54,933 bases of DNA from Pyxidicoccus fallax. GTDB lineage: Bacteria > Myxococcota > Myxococcia > Myxococcales > Myxococcaceae. This document shows, one piece after another, positions 1 to 10,978 of this stretch (its first letter is position 1; every line of letters starts with the position of its first letter). The notes under the pieces were generated by a model. That model was given only the letters and a program-made list of their open reading frames with translations, ran no database searches and had not been told where the DNA came from. Where the stretch lies: assembly GCF_012933655.1 (NCBI RefSeq), contig NZ_JABBJJ010000041.1, positions 1 through 54,933 on the forward strand. The letters are read 5' to 3'. The translations under genes and the position numbers were made by a program.

Positions 1-706
1 CGGGGAAGAGGTACTGCGTGCCGGAGCCGGACTTGTACTTGGCCTCGTAGTCGTAGAACTCGCGCGCGGCGCGGACCTCGATGACGCCGAGGGCCTCATC
101 GTCCAGCACTCCACCCTGCACTTCGCGTCCCTTGACGAACTGCTCCACCAGGAGGAAGCCGGCGTACTTCGCGGCGTCCTTGACGGCGGCCTCGTAGTCC
201 TCGCGCGTCTTGCAGATGTGCACGCCCACGCTGCTGCCCTCGCGGCTGGGCTTCACCACCACCGGGAAGGGGAACGGCAGCGAGCCGGCTTCCGCCAGCG
301 CGGACGCCGCGTCCTTGAAGGCCCGGTAGGCCGGCGTGGGAATGCCGTGCGCGACGAAGACCTGCTTGGCGTACACCTTGTCCATGCCCAGCGCGGACGC
401 GAGCACGCCGCTGCCGGTGTAGGGGATGAAGAGGGACTCCAGGAGCCCCTGGAGGCAGCCGTCCTCGCCGTAGCGGCCATGCACGGCGAGCCACGCCACC
501 TCCACCTTCTCCGCGGCCAGGCGCGCGGGCAGGTCCTTGCCCACGTCGATGTCCACCACGTCATAGCCCTTGGAGCGCAGGGCCTCGGCCACGGCGGCGC
601 CGGTGCGCAGGGACACCTCGCGCTCGGCGGACAGGCCGCCGTACAGCACACCCACGCGCTTCTTCTTGAGCTCGTCCGGGGTGAAGGCGCTGCGAATCGT
701 GGTCAT
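1..706 (-). CDS. ddl: D-alanine--D-alanine ligase, C-terminus cut by window edge
   Basis: Joins two D-alanines to give the dipeptide that MurF adds to the peptidoglycan precursor; cytoplasmic and ATP-dependent. The frame opens at ATG 704-706 and stays open to base 1, giving about 235 residues of a family that usually has 300-370. Visible family motifs are the N-terminal GVLYGGLSAEREVSL loop, the AVHGRYGEDG segment and the ATP-grasp segment VVVKPSREGSSVGV. The start overlaps the murB stop by four bases (ATGA), so translation is probably coupled and this gene belongs to the same dcw transcript. The C-terminal catalytic residues lie outside the window. Confidence 0.95.
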   Translation of the reverse strand, partial: MTTIRSAFTPDELKKKRVGVLYGGLSAEREVSLRTGAAVAEALRSKGYDVVDIDVGKDLPARLAAEKVEVAWLAVHGRYGEDGCLQGLLESLFIPYTGSGVLASALGMDKVYAKQVFVAHGIPTPAYRAFKDAASALAEAGSLPFPFPVVVKPSREGSSVGVHICKTREDYEAAVKDAAKYAGFLLVEQFVKGREVQGGVLDDEALGVIEVRAAREFYDYEAKYKSGSGTQYLFP

Positions 707-1638
707 GGCAGGAAGTCTCCGACGCGCTTGACTTCGGGTTTCATCTCGACGCCGGTCTCCTCGCGCACCCGCTGCTGCATGAGGGTGACGAGGCCCAGCA
801 CGTCGCGGGCGGTGGCGCCGCCCAGGTTCACAATCCAGTTGGCGTGCAGCGTGGACACCTGCGCGCGGCCCAACGTATGCCCCTTGAGGCCCACGGCTTC
901 AATCAGCCTGCCGGCGTGGTCGCCCGGCGGGTTGGTGAAGACACTGCCGAAGTTGGGCTGGCTCAGGGGCTGTGTGCGCTTGCGGTAGCCGAGGTCCGCG
1001 TCCATGGCCGCCTTGGAGGCCACCACGTCCCCCTTGCGCAGATGGAAGCGCACCCGCGTGACGACGCCGCCCGGCGGCAGCTCCGAGTGCCGGTAGGCGT
1101 GCGGCACCTGCGCCTTCGTCAGCCACCCCACCCCGTCCGCGGTGGCCACCTCCACCGCTTCGATGACGCGGAAGGCCTCGCCATTCTTGGTGCCGGCGTT
1201 CATCGCCACCGCGCCGCCCAGCGTGCCAGGGATGCCCGCGAGGAACTCGGCGCCCACCAGCCCGTTGCCTCGCATGAGGTTGACGAGCCGGACGATGGCC
1301 GAGCCCGCGCCCAGCGTGAGGCGGCCCTCCTCCGGGCCCATGTCGGCCACTTCCGGGAAGAGGTCCGACGGCAGCTTCACGGTGAAGCCGGGAACGCCGC
1401 CGTCGCCCACCAGGGTGTTGGCGCCGCCGCCGAGGACGGTGACGGGGATGCCCTCGTCGCGCGCCAGCTTCAGCAGGGCCACCAATGCATCCGGCGAGCG
1501 CGGGCGGATGAGGGCCTCCGCGGCACCGCCCACCCGGACGCTGGTGAGCGGGGCCAGGGGTTCGCCCGCCTTCACCTCGCAGCCGGACAGCCGCTCCACG
1601 CGCTCGGCCAGCGCCGTCCTCACGCCCGCTTCCACCAT
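703..1638 (-). CDS. murB: UDP-N-acetylenolpyruvoylglucosamine reductase
   Basis: Reduces UDP-GlcNAc-enolpyruvate to UDP-MurNAc using FAD and NADPH, the second committed step of peptidoglycan precursor synthesis. The product has 311 residues. The FAD-binding region is seen in VTVLGGGANTLVGDGGVPG and the AGIPGTLGGAVAMNAG loop, and the catalytic-region motif NFGSVFTNPPGDHAGRLIE near the C-terminus has the short loop of the type II form. ATG start at 1636-1638, four bases after the murC stop; the 3' end overlaps ddl. Order murC-murB-ddl is typical of dcw clusters in which these genes precede ftsQ. Confidence 0.96.
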   Translation of the reverse strand: MVEAGVRTALAERVERLSGCEVKAGEPLAPLTSVRVGGAAEALIRPRSPDALVALLKLARDEGIPVTVLGGGANTLVGDGGVPGFTVKLPSDLFPEVADMGPEEGRLTLGAGSAIVRLVNLMRGNGLVGAEFLAGIPGTLGGAVAMNAGTKNGEAFRVIEAVEVATADGVGWLTKAQVPHAYRHSELPPGGVVTRVRFHLRKGDVVASKAAMDADLGYRKRTQPLSQPNFGSVFTNPPGDHAGRLIEAVGLKGHTLGRAQVSTLHANWIVNLGGATARDVLGLVTLMQQRVREETGVEMKPEVKRVGDFLP

Positions 1639-1642
1639 GGCG

Positions 1643-3057
<1,415 letters not shown>

Positions 3058-3061
<4 letters not shown>

Positions 3062-4203
3062 GAGTGGCTCCTCGGCGCCTTCTTCGCCTCGCTGGGGGCG
3101 CGCTCACGCCCGTTGGGACCCCACTGCTGCACCATCAGGTCCACGCACACGTCGGCCAGCTCCTTCGCGGCCTCGGGGCGCCCCAGCAGGCCCGCCTTCT
3201 TCTCCATGCTCTTGAGCCGCGAGGGCTCGCCCTTGAGCTGGCGGATGGTCTCCGCCAGCTTCTGCCCGGTCAGCTCCGCCTCGCGGAACATCAGCGCCGC
3301 GCCCGCGTCGACGAGGGCGCGCGCGTTGACCTCCTGGTGGTTGTCCGTGGCGTGCGGGAAGGGAATGAGGATGCTGGCCTTCTTGCACACCGTCAGCTCC
3401 GCCAGCGTGGTGGCGCCCGCGCGACACACCACGAGGTCCGCCCGGGCGTAGGCGCTGGACATGTCGTCGATGAACTCCACCACGTCCGCCTGGAAGCCCT
3501 TCTCCGCGTAGCCCTTGCGCACCTGCTCCAGGTCGTTCTTCCCCGTCTGGTGGACGAAGTGCAGCCCGTCCTTCAAATCACCGAGGGAATCCAGCGCCTC
3601 AATCATCCGCTGGTTGATGCCGCGCGCGCCCAGGCTGCCGCCGAAGACGAGCAGCGAGAAGCGCTCGTGCGCCACGTGGCTGCGCAGGTAGTTGTCCATC
3701 AGCTTGCGGCGGATGGGGTTGCCAATCATCTGCACCTTCTTCTCGGGGAAGAAGCGGCGCGCCTCGTCGAAGGCGATGAAGACGACGCGCACCACGCGGC
3801 CCAGCACCTTGTTGGTGAGGCCCGGCAGCGCGTTCTGCTCCTGGATGGCGGTGGGGATGCCCATCAGCCACGCGGCCAGCACCACCGGCCCGCTGGCGTA
3901 GCCGCCCACGCCCACCACCACGTCCGGCTTCTGCCGGGCGAGGATGCGGAAGGACTCGATGAAGGCCAGTGGCAGCGCGAAGAGCGCCTTGAGGAAGGCG
4001 ATGAAGCTCTTGCCCTTGAGGCCCTGGACCTTCACCAGCTCCAGCGGGTAGCCCTCCTTCGGCACCACGCGCGCCTCCAGGCCGCGCTCCGTGCCCACGA
4101 AGACCACCTCGTTGCCGTGGTGGCGCGTCGTCACCTCCTCCGCCAGGGCGATGCCCGGGAAGAGGTGGCCACCGGTGCCGCCGCCCGCGATGAGGACCTT
4201 CAC
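3058..4203 (-). CDS. murG: UDP-GlcNAc--undecaprenyl-PP-MurNAc-pentapeptide transferase
   Basis: Transfers GlcNAc to lipid I to make lipid II at the inner face of the cytoplasmic membrane. The 381-residue product starts at GTG 4201-4203, directly before [16 protein letters not shown], which is the N-terminal glycine-rich loop of MurG. The frame is open a further 59 codons upstream, but that part lies inside ftsW and is rejected. Also seen are [31 protein letters not shown] and [11 protein letters not shown], all conserved in MurG. It overlaps ftsW by GTGA and murC by GTGA. Confidence 0.96.
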
Positions 4204-5378
4204 GCCGTCACCTCCCGCATGTCCGTGCCCGCGCGCGCGGGGCGAGTGGCCGGCTGGGTGTTCGCGCTCAGCGACAGCAGCACCCCCGCCGCGCCCATCA
4301 GCACCACCAGCGACGTGCCTCCGTAGGAAACGAAGGGCAGCGTCAGTCCCTTGGTGGGCAGCAACCCCATGGCCACGCACATGTTCACCGTGGCCTGGAA
4401 GGCGATGATGGAGGTGATGCCCAGCCCCAGGTAGGTGCCGAACGTCTCACCCGCCGCCAGGCTCGCCCTCACCCCGCGCCACAGCACCACGCCGTAAAGC
4501 ACCACCAGCAGTCCCACGCCCACCAATCCCGTCTCCTCGGCGAGGATGGAGAAGATGAAGTCGGTGTGGGCCTCCGGCAGGAAGAAGAGCTTCTGCCGCC
4601 CGTCCCCCAGCCCCAGCCCCGACACGCCGCCCGAGCCGATGGACATGAGCGACTCGGCCACCTGGTAGCCCACGTCGTGCCGGTGCGCCCACGGGTCCAT
4701 GAACGCGAGGATGCGCTTCATGCGGTAGGGGCTGGAGGCGATGGCCACGTACGCCAGCGGCAGCGCCAGCAGCACCGAGCCCACGAGGTAGCTCAGCTTC
4801 GCCCCGGCCGCGAAGAGCAGCACGAAGAGCATGAACACCAGGAGCACGCTGCTGCCGAAGTCCGGCTGGAGCATGCACAGGCCGACGAGCAGGCCACACA
4901 GCGCGAGGTGCGGCACGAAGCCCACGGAGAAGGTGGCCACCTTCTCGCGCTTCTTCGCCAGCGAGTAGGACAGGTAGACGACCCAGGCGAACTTCGCCAC
5001 CTCGGCCGGCTGCAGGCCGAAGCCCGGCAGGCGAATCCACCGGCGCGCGCCGCCCGCCGCGTGGCCGATGCCGGGAATGGCCACCAGCACCAGCAGGACG
5101 ATGGCCGTCAGCAGCAGCGGGTACGCCCAGCGCGCCAGCTTGCGCCAGCCCACCTTCATGGCCACGGCCATGGCGACGAGCCCCATGCCGGCCGCGGCGA
5201 GCTGCCGCTTGAAGAAGTACAGGCTGTCACCCAGCTTGTCCTGCGCCAGCACCGCGCTGGCCGAGTACACCATCACCAGTCCGAGCGTCACGAGCCCGAA
5301 CACGGCGCACAGCAGCAGCGGGTCGAACCGCACGGGAGCCGCGGACGCGGACGCGGGAGCGGGAGGAGAGGTCTTCAT
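4200..5378 (-). CDS. ftsW: Lipid II polymerase of the divisome, SEDS family
   Basis: SEDS-family septal peptidoglycan glycosyltransferase that works with the class B PBP encoded by ftsI in this cluster. The 392-residue product has a short Pro/Ala-rich cytoplasmic head and about ten hydrophobic segments. Family motifs are VMVYSASAV in the first helices, the RWIRLPGFGLQPAEVAK loop, QPDFGSS and the C-terminal GLTLPFVSYGGTSL. The conserved Asp needed for polymerase activity fits the QPDFG motif. It sits five bases after murD and overlaps murG, as in many dcw clusters. Confidence 0.95.
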   Translation of the reverse strand: MKTSPPAPASASAAPVRFDPLLLCAVFGLVTLGLVMVYSASAVLAQDKLGDSLYFFKRQLAAAGMGLVAMAVAMKVGWRKLARWAYPLLLTAIVLLVLVAIPGIGHAAGGARRWIRLPGFGLQPAEVAKFAWVVYLSYSLAKKREKVATFSVGFVPHLALCGLLVGLCMLQPDFGSSVLLVFMLFVLLFAAGAKLSYLVGSVLLALPLAYVAIASSPYRMKRILAFMDPWAHRHDVGYQVAESLMSIGSGGVSGLGLGDGRQKLFFLPEAHTDFIFSILAEETGLVGVGLLVVLYGVVLWRGVRASLAAGETFGTYLGLGITSIIAFQATVNMCVAMGLLPTKGLTLPFVSYGGTSLVVLMGAAGVLLSLSANTQPATRPARAGTDMREVTA

Positions 5379-5383
5379 GGCCG

Positions 5384-6751
5384 TCAGAGCGCCCCGACGA
5401 GGCGCTTGAACGTGTCGCCCCGGTCCTCGAAGTTCTTGAACTGGTCATACGACGCGCACGCGGGCGACAGCAGCACCGTGTCCCCCGCCCGCGCCAGCTC
5501 GCGAGCCTTCGCCACCGCCGCGGCCAGCGTGCCGCACGCATGCACCGGCGCCTGGCCCGCGTACGACTTGGCGAGCGTGTCCGCGTCCTGGCCGATGGTG
5601 AGCACGCCCTTCACCTTGCCCCGCCCCTCGTCCACCATGGGCGCGTACGGCGCGCCCTTGCCCTTGCCGCCGGCAATCAGCCACAGGTCGCCCTTGAAGG
5701 CCCGCAGCGCCACCAGCACCGAATCCACGTTGGTGGCCTTGGAGTCGTTCACCCACTCCACGCCATCCAGCACGCGCACGCTCTCCAGCCGGTGCGGCAG
5801 ACCGGGGTAGCTGTCCAGCCCCGCCTGCACCGCGTCCGCGGCCACACCGCCCAGCCGCGCCAGCAGCGCCGCCGCCATGGCGTTCTGCGCGTTGTGCGCC
5901 CCGCGCAGCGCGCGGTTGTTCAGCCGGTAGCGCTCGCCCAGGAAGTCCAGCCGGAAGCCGCCCTCCTCCGCGACGGCCAGGCCCGCCAGCTTCGGCGCGT
6001 CCACCACCGGCCGCCCGCTGACGCTGAAGCCGTACACGGGCGCCTTCGCCTCGCGCGCGAGGCCCATCACGTCCGCGTCCTCCGCGTTCACCACCGCGAA
6101 GTCCGTGCCCTGCTGGTTCTGGAAGATTCGCGCCTTGGCCGCGCCGTACTCGGCGTGGCTCGCGTAGCGGTCCAGGTGGTCCGGCGTGAGGTTGAGGATG
6201 ACGGCGCCGCGGGGCCGCAGGGTGCGGATGCCCTCGAGCTGGAAGCTGGACAGCTCCACCACCAGCGCGTCCCAGTCCTTCGGGGCCATGGCGGCCTCGG
6301 AGAAGGGCCGGCCCAGGTTGCCGCCCACGAAGGTGCGCCGGCCGCCGCGGATGAAGAGCTCACCGGTGAGCGCCGTGGTGGTGCTCTTCCCGTTGGTGCC
6401 GGTGATGCCGAACAGCGGCACGTCGGAGACGCAACGCCAGGCCAACTCCACCTCGCCCCAGACGGCGACGCCCGCCGAGCGCGCGGCCTGGATTTCTGGC
6501 AGCGCCAGCGGCACGCCGGGGCTCACCACCACCAAATCCTGCGACGCCAGCAGCCCCGGAGGCGTGGGACCGGTGACGAGCGTGGCGCCCAGCGCCTTCA
6601 CCTCGCGGCCCACCTCCCCCAGCGCCTCCTCGGTGCGGGCGTCCAGCGCCGTCACCTGCGCGCCGTGCTGGCGCAGCAGGCGAAGCGCCGCCACGCCGCT
6701 CTTCGCGAGCCCGAACACCAGCACCTTCTGACCGGACAGCGCCAACGACAT
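5384..6751 (-). CDS. murD: UDP-N-acetylmuramoylalanine--D-glutamate ligase
   Basis: Adds D-glutamate to UDP-MurNAc-L-Ala. The 455-residue product is started at ATG 6749-6751 because MSLALSGQKVLVFGLAKSG begins the family's N-terminal Rossmann domain. The open frame extends another 20 codons upstream, but those residues lack homologous character and mostly overlap mraY. Seen are the ligase P-loop FGITGTNGKSTTTAL, the NLTPDHLDRY motif and the C-terminal NDSKATNVDSVL motif. It follows mraY with a 22-base gap. Confidence 0.96.
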   Translation of the reverse strand: MSLALSGQKVLVFGLAKSGVAALRLLRQHGAQVTALDARTEEALGEVGREVKALGATLVTGPTPPGLLASQDLVVVSPGVPLALPEIQAARSAGVAVWGEVELAWRCVSDVPLFGITGTNGKSTTTALTGELFIRGGRRTFVGGNLGRPFSEAAMAPKDWDALVVELSSFQLEGIRTLRPRGAVILNLTPDHLDRYASHAEYGAAKARIFQNQQGTDFAVVNAEDADVMGLAREAKAPVYGFSVSGRPVVDAPKLAGLAVAEEGGFRLDFLGERYRLNNRALRGAHNAQNAMAAALLARLGGVAADAVQAGLDSYPGLPHRLESVRVLDGVEWVNDSKATNVDSVLVALRAFKGDLWLIAGGKGKGAPYAPMVDEGRGKVKGVLTIGQDADTLAKSYAGQAPVHACGTLAAAVAKARELARAGDTVLLSPACASYDQFKNFEDRGDTFKRLVGAL

Positions 6752-6773
6752 GGCGGGAGCCCCCTTGCGGCCT

Positions 6774-7955
6774 TCAGCGCAGCTTGAGCGACAGGAGCGC
6801 CACGCCACCACAGAGGATGGAGACGATCCAGAAACGGACGATGATCTTCGGCTCGGCCAGCCCCTTCAGCTCGAAGTGGTGGTGCACCGGCGCCATCTTG
6901 AAGACGCGCTTGCCCGTCATCTTGAAGGAGGCCACCTGAATCATCACGCTCAGCGCCTCCGCGAAGAAGATGCCGTGGATGATGGCGGACACCACCTCGT
7001 TCTTGGACAGCACCGCCAGCCCACCCAGCGCGCCCCCCAGCGCCAGCGAGCCGATGTCGCCCATGAACACGGAGGCCGGGTAGGTGTTGAACCAGAGGAA
7101 GGAGATGCCCGCGCCGACAATCGCCGCGCAGAAGACGGCCAGCTCCGCGCCGCCGGGCACCTGGAGGATGCCGAGGTACTGGTACAGCGGCGTGGCCACC
7201 AGCTCCCGCGCGCCGCCGCCCACCGTCTCGTAGTCCGCGATGCTCAGCGTGGTGCCCGCCACGTAGCAGAGCACCGCGAAGGTGATGGAGGACACGATGG
7301 TGGGGACGATGGCGAGGCCGTCCAGGCCGTCCGTGAGGTTGACGGCGTTGGACGTGCCGACGATGACGATCCACGCGAAGAGGACGTAGAACCAGCCCAG
7401 GTCCGGGTTGAACCAGCGCGTGGGGATGAAGGGCAGCGTCAGCTTCGTGTTGATGAGCAGCGTGGGCCCGAAGGAGCCGTCCGGCTGCGTCCACGTGGTG
7501 AGCAGGCCGAACACGGCGATGACGAAGAAGAGCGTCTGCAGCGCCATCTTCTTGCGCCCGGCCAGGCCCTTGGAGTTGCGCTTGGACAGCTTCAGCCAGT
7601 CGTCCAGGAAGCCGATGAAGCCGTAGCCGAAGGTGAGCAGCAGCATCACCCACACGCCGCGGCTCTTCAGGTCCGCGAACAAGAGCGTGCCGGCGCCAAT
7701 GCAGATGAGGATGAGCGAGCCGCCCATGGTGGGCGTGCCCTTCTTCTTCTGGTGCGTGTCCGGCGTGTCCTCGCGGACGTTGCTCTGGCCGTGCTGCTTC
7801 AGCCGCAGGCGCGCGATGAGCCGCGGGCCGATGAGCATGCCGAGCAGCAGCGCGAAGACACCCGCGGCGATGATGCGGAAGGTGGGGTAGCGCAGGAAGT
7901 TGAGGACGCGCCCGGCTTCCGAGTTCTGGATGAGCTCGTACAGGAGGTACAGCAC
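6774..7955 (-). CDS. mraY: Phospho-N-acetylmuramoyl-pentapeptide transferase
   Basis: Polytopic membrane enzyme that moves phospho-MurNAc-pentapeptide from UDP to undecaprenyl phosphate, making lipid I. The 393-residue product starts at GTG 7953-7955. Seen are the KKGTPTMGG loop, the DDWLKL aspartate pair, the NLTDGLDGLA catalytic motif, FNTYPASVFMGDIGSLALGG and the APVHHHFEL cytoplasmic histidine loop, all hallmarks of MraY. The start overlaps the last base of the murF stop codon. Confidence 0.97.
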   Translation of the reverse strand: MLYLLYELIQNSEAGRVLNFLRYPTFRIIAAGVFALLLGMLIGPRLIARLRLKQHGQSNVREDTPDTHQKKKGTPTMGGSLILICIGAGTLLFADLKSRGVWVMLLLTFGYGFIGFLDDWLKLSKRNSKGLAGRKKMALQTLFFVIAVFGLLTTWTQPDGSFGPTLLINTKLTLPFIPTRWFNPDLGWFYVLFAWIVIVGTSNAVNLTDGLDGLAIVPTIVSSITFAVLCYVAGTTLSIADYETVGGGARELVATPLYQYLGILQVPGGAELAVFCAAIVGAGISFLWFNTYPASVFMGDIGSLALGGALGGLAVLSKNEVVSAIIHGIFFAEALSVMIQVASFKMTGKRVFKMAPVHHHFELKGLAEPKIIVRFWIVSILCGGVALLSLKLR

Positions 7956-9355
7956 TAGTGGTTTCCTCCAGGCGTGGCCGTGCCCGTCAGGGCCGCCACC
8001 ACCCGCTCCAGCCGCATGCCGCGGCTGGCCTTCACCAGCACCACGTCACCCGGGCGCAACTGGGGCGACAGCCAGGCCACCAGCGGCTCCACCTCGGTGA
8101 AATGGGCGGCGGAATCTCCCATGGAAGCGGCCTCCCACCCCTTCACGGAGCGGGGACCGAAGAAGGCCGCCAGCTTCGCGTGGCCAGGCACGTGCGCGCC
8201 CAGCCGCGCGTGCTCCTCCAGCTCACCGGGGCCCAGCTCCAACATGTCCCCCAGCACCACCACGGGCCGGCCGCCCTGGGGCACCAGCGTGGCCAGCGTC
8301 GCCAGCGCCGCGTCCATGGAGGCGGGGTTCGCGTTGTAGCAGTCGTCCACCACCGTCACGCCGCCCTTGCCGTCCAGCACATTGAGGCGGCGCGAGTACG
8401 GCCGCGCCTGCTCCAGGCCGCGCACGCACTCCTCGGGGGAGTAGCCCAGGGCCAGCGCCAGCGCGAAGGCCGCGGTGGCGTTCTGCGCGTTGTGCGGACC
8501 GATGAAGTGCAGCCGCACCGGCCAGTCGCGGCCCGCGTGGCGCACCGTGGCCACCATGCCGTCGCGGCCCTTGGTCTCCACGCCGACGAGGCGCACGTCC
8601 GCGCCCTCGGCCCGGCCGAACGTCAGCCGCTTCGCCCGGCTGCGCGCCGCCTGCGCGGGGATGAGCGGGTCGTCCACGTTCACCACCACCGTGGCGTCCG
8701 GGCCCAGCTCGCGGAACATCTCCCCTTCCGCCTCGGCCACGCCCTCGAGGCTGCCCAGGCCCTCCAGGTGCTCGGGCTGCACCACGGTGATGACCCCGGC
8801 GGCCGGCCGCACCACGCGGGTGAGCCGCTCGATTTCACCGGGGCGGTTCATGCCCACCTCGATGACGGCGGCCACGTGGGTGGAGTCCAGCCGGAACAGC
8901 GTCAGCGGGACGCCCACCTCGTTGTTGAGGTTGCCCTCCGTCTTCAGCGCGGGGCCGCGCGTGGCGAGGATGGCGCCCACCATCTCCTTGGTGGTCGTCT
9001 TCCCGTTGGAGCCGCCCACCGCGCACACCGGAATGGTGAAGCGCATGCGGTGGTGCCGGCCCAGGCCGCCCAGCGCAGCCAGGGTGTCCTCCACCTCGTA
9101 GAGGGGGAAGCCGTCGGGCAGCGCGGGCAGCGTGCGGCCGCGCGCCACCACCGCGCCGGCCGCCCCACCCTTCGCCGCCGCGTCCACGAAGGCGTGCGCG
9201 TCGAAGCGCTCGCCCACGAGCGCCACGAAGAGGCACCCCGGAGTGAGCGCCCGCGTGTCGGTGCAGACCGCCGTGAAGGTGGCCGGGGCCGGGCCACCGC
9301 GCCGGGTGGCCCCGGTCGCCTGCACCACCTCATCGTCGTTGAATCGGGCTGTCAT
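7955..9355 (-). CDS. murF: UDP-N-acetylmuramoyl-tripeptide--D-Ala-D-Ala ligase
   Basis: Adds the D-Ala-D-Ala dipeptide made by Ddl to the UDP-MurNAc-tripeptide. The product has 466 residues with ATG at 9353-9355. Seen are the N-terminal CTDTRALTPGCLFVAL motif shared with MurE, the P-loop CAVGGSNGKTTTKEMVG, the NNEVGVPLTLFRL segment and the C-terminal DDCYNANPASM motif. A 51-base gap separates it from murE, one of the longer gaps in the cluster, but no terminator was seen there. Confidence 0.96.
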   Translation of the reverse strand: MTARFNDDEVVQATGATRRGGPAPATFTAVCTDTRALTPGCLFVALVGERFDAHAFVDAAAKGGAAGAVVARGRTLPALPDGFPLYEVEDTLAALGGLGRHHRMRFTIPVCAVGGSNGKTTTKEMVGAILATRGPALKTEGNLNNEVGVPLTLFRLDSTHVAAVIEVGMNRPGEIERLTRVVRPAAGVITVVQPEHLEGLGSLEGVAEAEGEMFRELGPDATVVVNVDDPLIPAQAARSRAKRLTFGRAEGADVRLVGVETKGRDGMVATVRHAGRDWPVRLHFIGPHNAQNATAAFALALALGYSPEECVRGLEQARPYSRRLNVLDGKGGVTVVDDCYNANPASMDAALATLATLVPQGGRPVVVLGDMLELGPGELEEHARLGAHVPGHAKLAAFFGPRSVKGWEAASMGDSAAHFTEVEPLVAWLSPQLRPGDVVLVKASRGMRLERVVAALTGTATPGGNH

Positions 9356-9406
9356 CGGGGTGAAGGGTATGGAGGGCGCGGCCGGGCCGGGCCGCGCCCG
9401 GGTGTG

Positions 9407-10927
9407 TCAGGGGGTACGGTTCGCCAGCGCCTTGGCGGCCACCTGGCGGTCGTCGAAGTTGTGCTTCTCCTTGCCCACCTGCTGGTACGTCTCGTGGCCC
9501 TTGCCGGCGATGAGGACGACGTCGTCCGCGCTCGCCAGGCTGATGGCCAGCTCAATCGCGGCGCGGCGGTCCGCGTCCACGAGGTAGCCCTTCTCACCGG
9601 ACTTGGCCTTGCCCGCGGAGATGCGGCGCAGGCCGCCCTTCTCCAGGCCCGGCGTGACCTCGGAGATGATGCTGTCCGGGTCCTCGGTGCGGGGGTTGTC
9701 GCTGGTGACGATGGCCAGGTCCGCGGCCTCGGCCGCCACCGCGCCCATCAGCGGACGCTTGCCCTTGTCGCGGTCTCCACCGCAGCCGAAGACGGTGATG
9801 ACGCGGCCCTTGGCCAGCGCGCGCGCGGCCTCCAGCGCGCGCTTGAGCGCGTCGTCGGTGTGCGCGTAGTCCACCAGCACCGCGGGCGCGCCGCCCGGGC
9901 CGTAGTTCTCCACGCGCTCCATGCGGCCGGCCACCGGCGTCATGCGCTCGATGCCCTCCTGCACGTCGCGCCGGGCGAAGCCCGCGCCCAGGCCGATGCC
10001 CGCCGCCAGGAGGATGTTCTCCAGGTTGTGGGGGCCCAGGAGCTTGCTCTTCAGGGGGATGTCACCCGCGGGCGTCTTCAGCGTGCCCTTGATGCCGTTG
10101 AGCGTGAAGCTCACGTCGGCGGCGGAGATCTCCCCGTTGCCCAGGCGGCTGAACTTCCACGCCATGCGCTTCTGGCCGCGCAGCTCGTTGTAGATGCGGC
10201 TGGCGTAGGTGTCGTCGCCGTTGACCACGGCCACGCCGGTGGCGGACAGGTTCTCCGCGAAGAGCTTGCGCTTCGCCTGGAAGTACTCCTCCATGTCCTT
10301 GTGGTAGTCGAGGTGGTCGCGGCTCAGGTTGGCGAAGCCCGCGGCCTTGAAGGTGAGCCCGTGCACGCGCTCCTGCGCGAGCGCGTGGCTGGACACCTCC
10401 ATCACCACCGTCTCCACGCCCGCGTCCACCATCTCCCGGAAGATGCGGTGCAGCTCCAGCGCATCCGGGGTGGTGTTGGCCGTCTCCACCGTCTTGCCGG
10501 CGTACTTGTAGCCCAGCGTGCCGATGACGCCCGTGGAGGCGTAGGCAGCCGTGCTCATGGCCTCCAAGAGGTAGGTCGTCGTGGTCTTCCCGTTCGTCCC
10601 GGTGACTCCCAGCAGCGTGAGCTGGTCGGCGGGACGGCCGTAGAAGTTGGCGGCGATGAGGGCCAGCGCCTTGCGCGCGTTGCCCACCTTGAAGAAGGGC
10701 ACCTGCGAGGACGGCACCGGCTTCTCGGAAACCACCGCCACGGCACCGCGGGACACGGCCTCACCGATGAACTGGGCCCCATCCTCCTTCGTACCAGGAA
10801 CGGCGACGAAGAGGTCCCCCGGCTTCACGCGCCGCGAGTCCTGCGTCACACCGGTGACGTCAACCGCGGAACGGCCGCCCGAGGTCTGCTCGGCACCACA
10901 TCCTGCGAGGACATCCGTCAGCTTCAT
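9407..10927 (-). CDS. murE: UDP-MurNAc-L-Ala-D-Glu:meso-diaminopimelate ligase
   Basis: Adds the third peptide residue to UDP-MurNAc-L-Ala-D-Glu. The 506-residue product carries the TQDSRRVKPGDLFVAV N-terminal motif, the P-loop GVTGTNGKTTTTYLLE, NLSRDHLDYH, and the C-terminal sequence SDNPRTEDP. In characterised MurE enzymes a DNPR motif at this place selects meso-diaminopimelate over lysine, which fits a Gram-negative host. ATG start at 10925-10927; a 51-base gap separates it from ftsI. Confidence 0.97.
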   Translation of the reverse strand: MKLTDVLAGCGAEQTSGGRSAVDVTGVTQDSRRVKPGDLFVAVPGTKEDGAQFIGEAVSRGAVAVVSEKPVPSSQVPFFKVGNARKALALIAANFYGRPADQLTLLGVTGTNGKTTTTYLLEAMSTAAYASTGVIGTLGYKYAGKTVETANTTPDALELHRIFREMVDAGVETVVMEVSSHALAQERVHGLTFKAAGFANLSRDHLDYHKDMEEYFQAKRKLFAENLSATGVAVVNGDDTYASRIYNELRGQKRMAWKFSRLGNGEISAADVSFTLNGIKGTLKTPAGDIPLKSKLLGPHNLENILLAAGIGLGAGFARRDVQEGIERMTPVAGRMERVENYGPGGAPAVLVDYAHTDDALKRALEAARALAKGRVITVFGCGGDRDKGKRPLMGAVAAEAADLAIVTSDNPRTEDPDSIISEVTPGLEKGGLRRISAGKAKSGEKGYLVDADRRAAIELAISLASADDVVLIAGKGHETYQQVGKEKHNFDDRQVAAKALANRTP

Positions 10928-10978
10928 CTCTTCCCCTTCACACGTCTTGCAAGCGCGGGGCCTGGAGCGAGCGCGGCC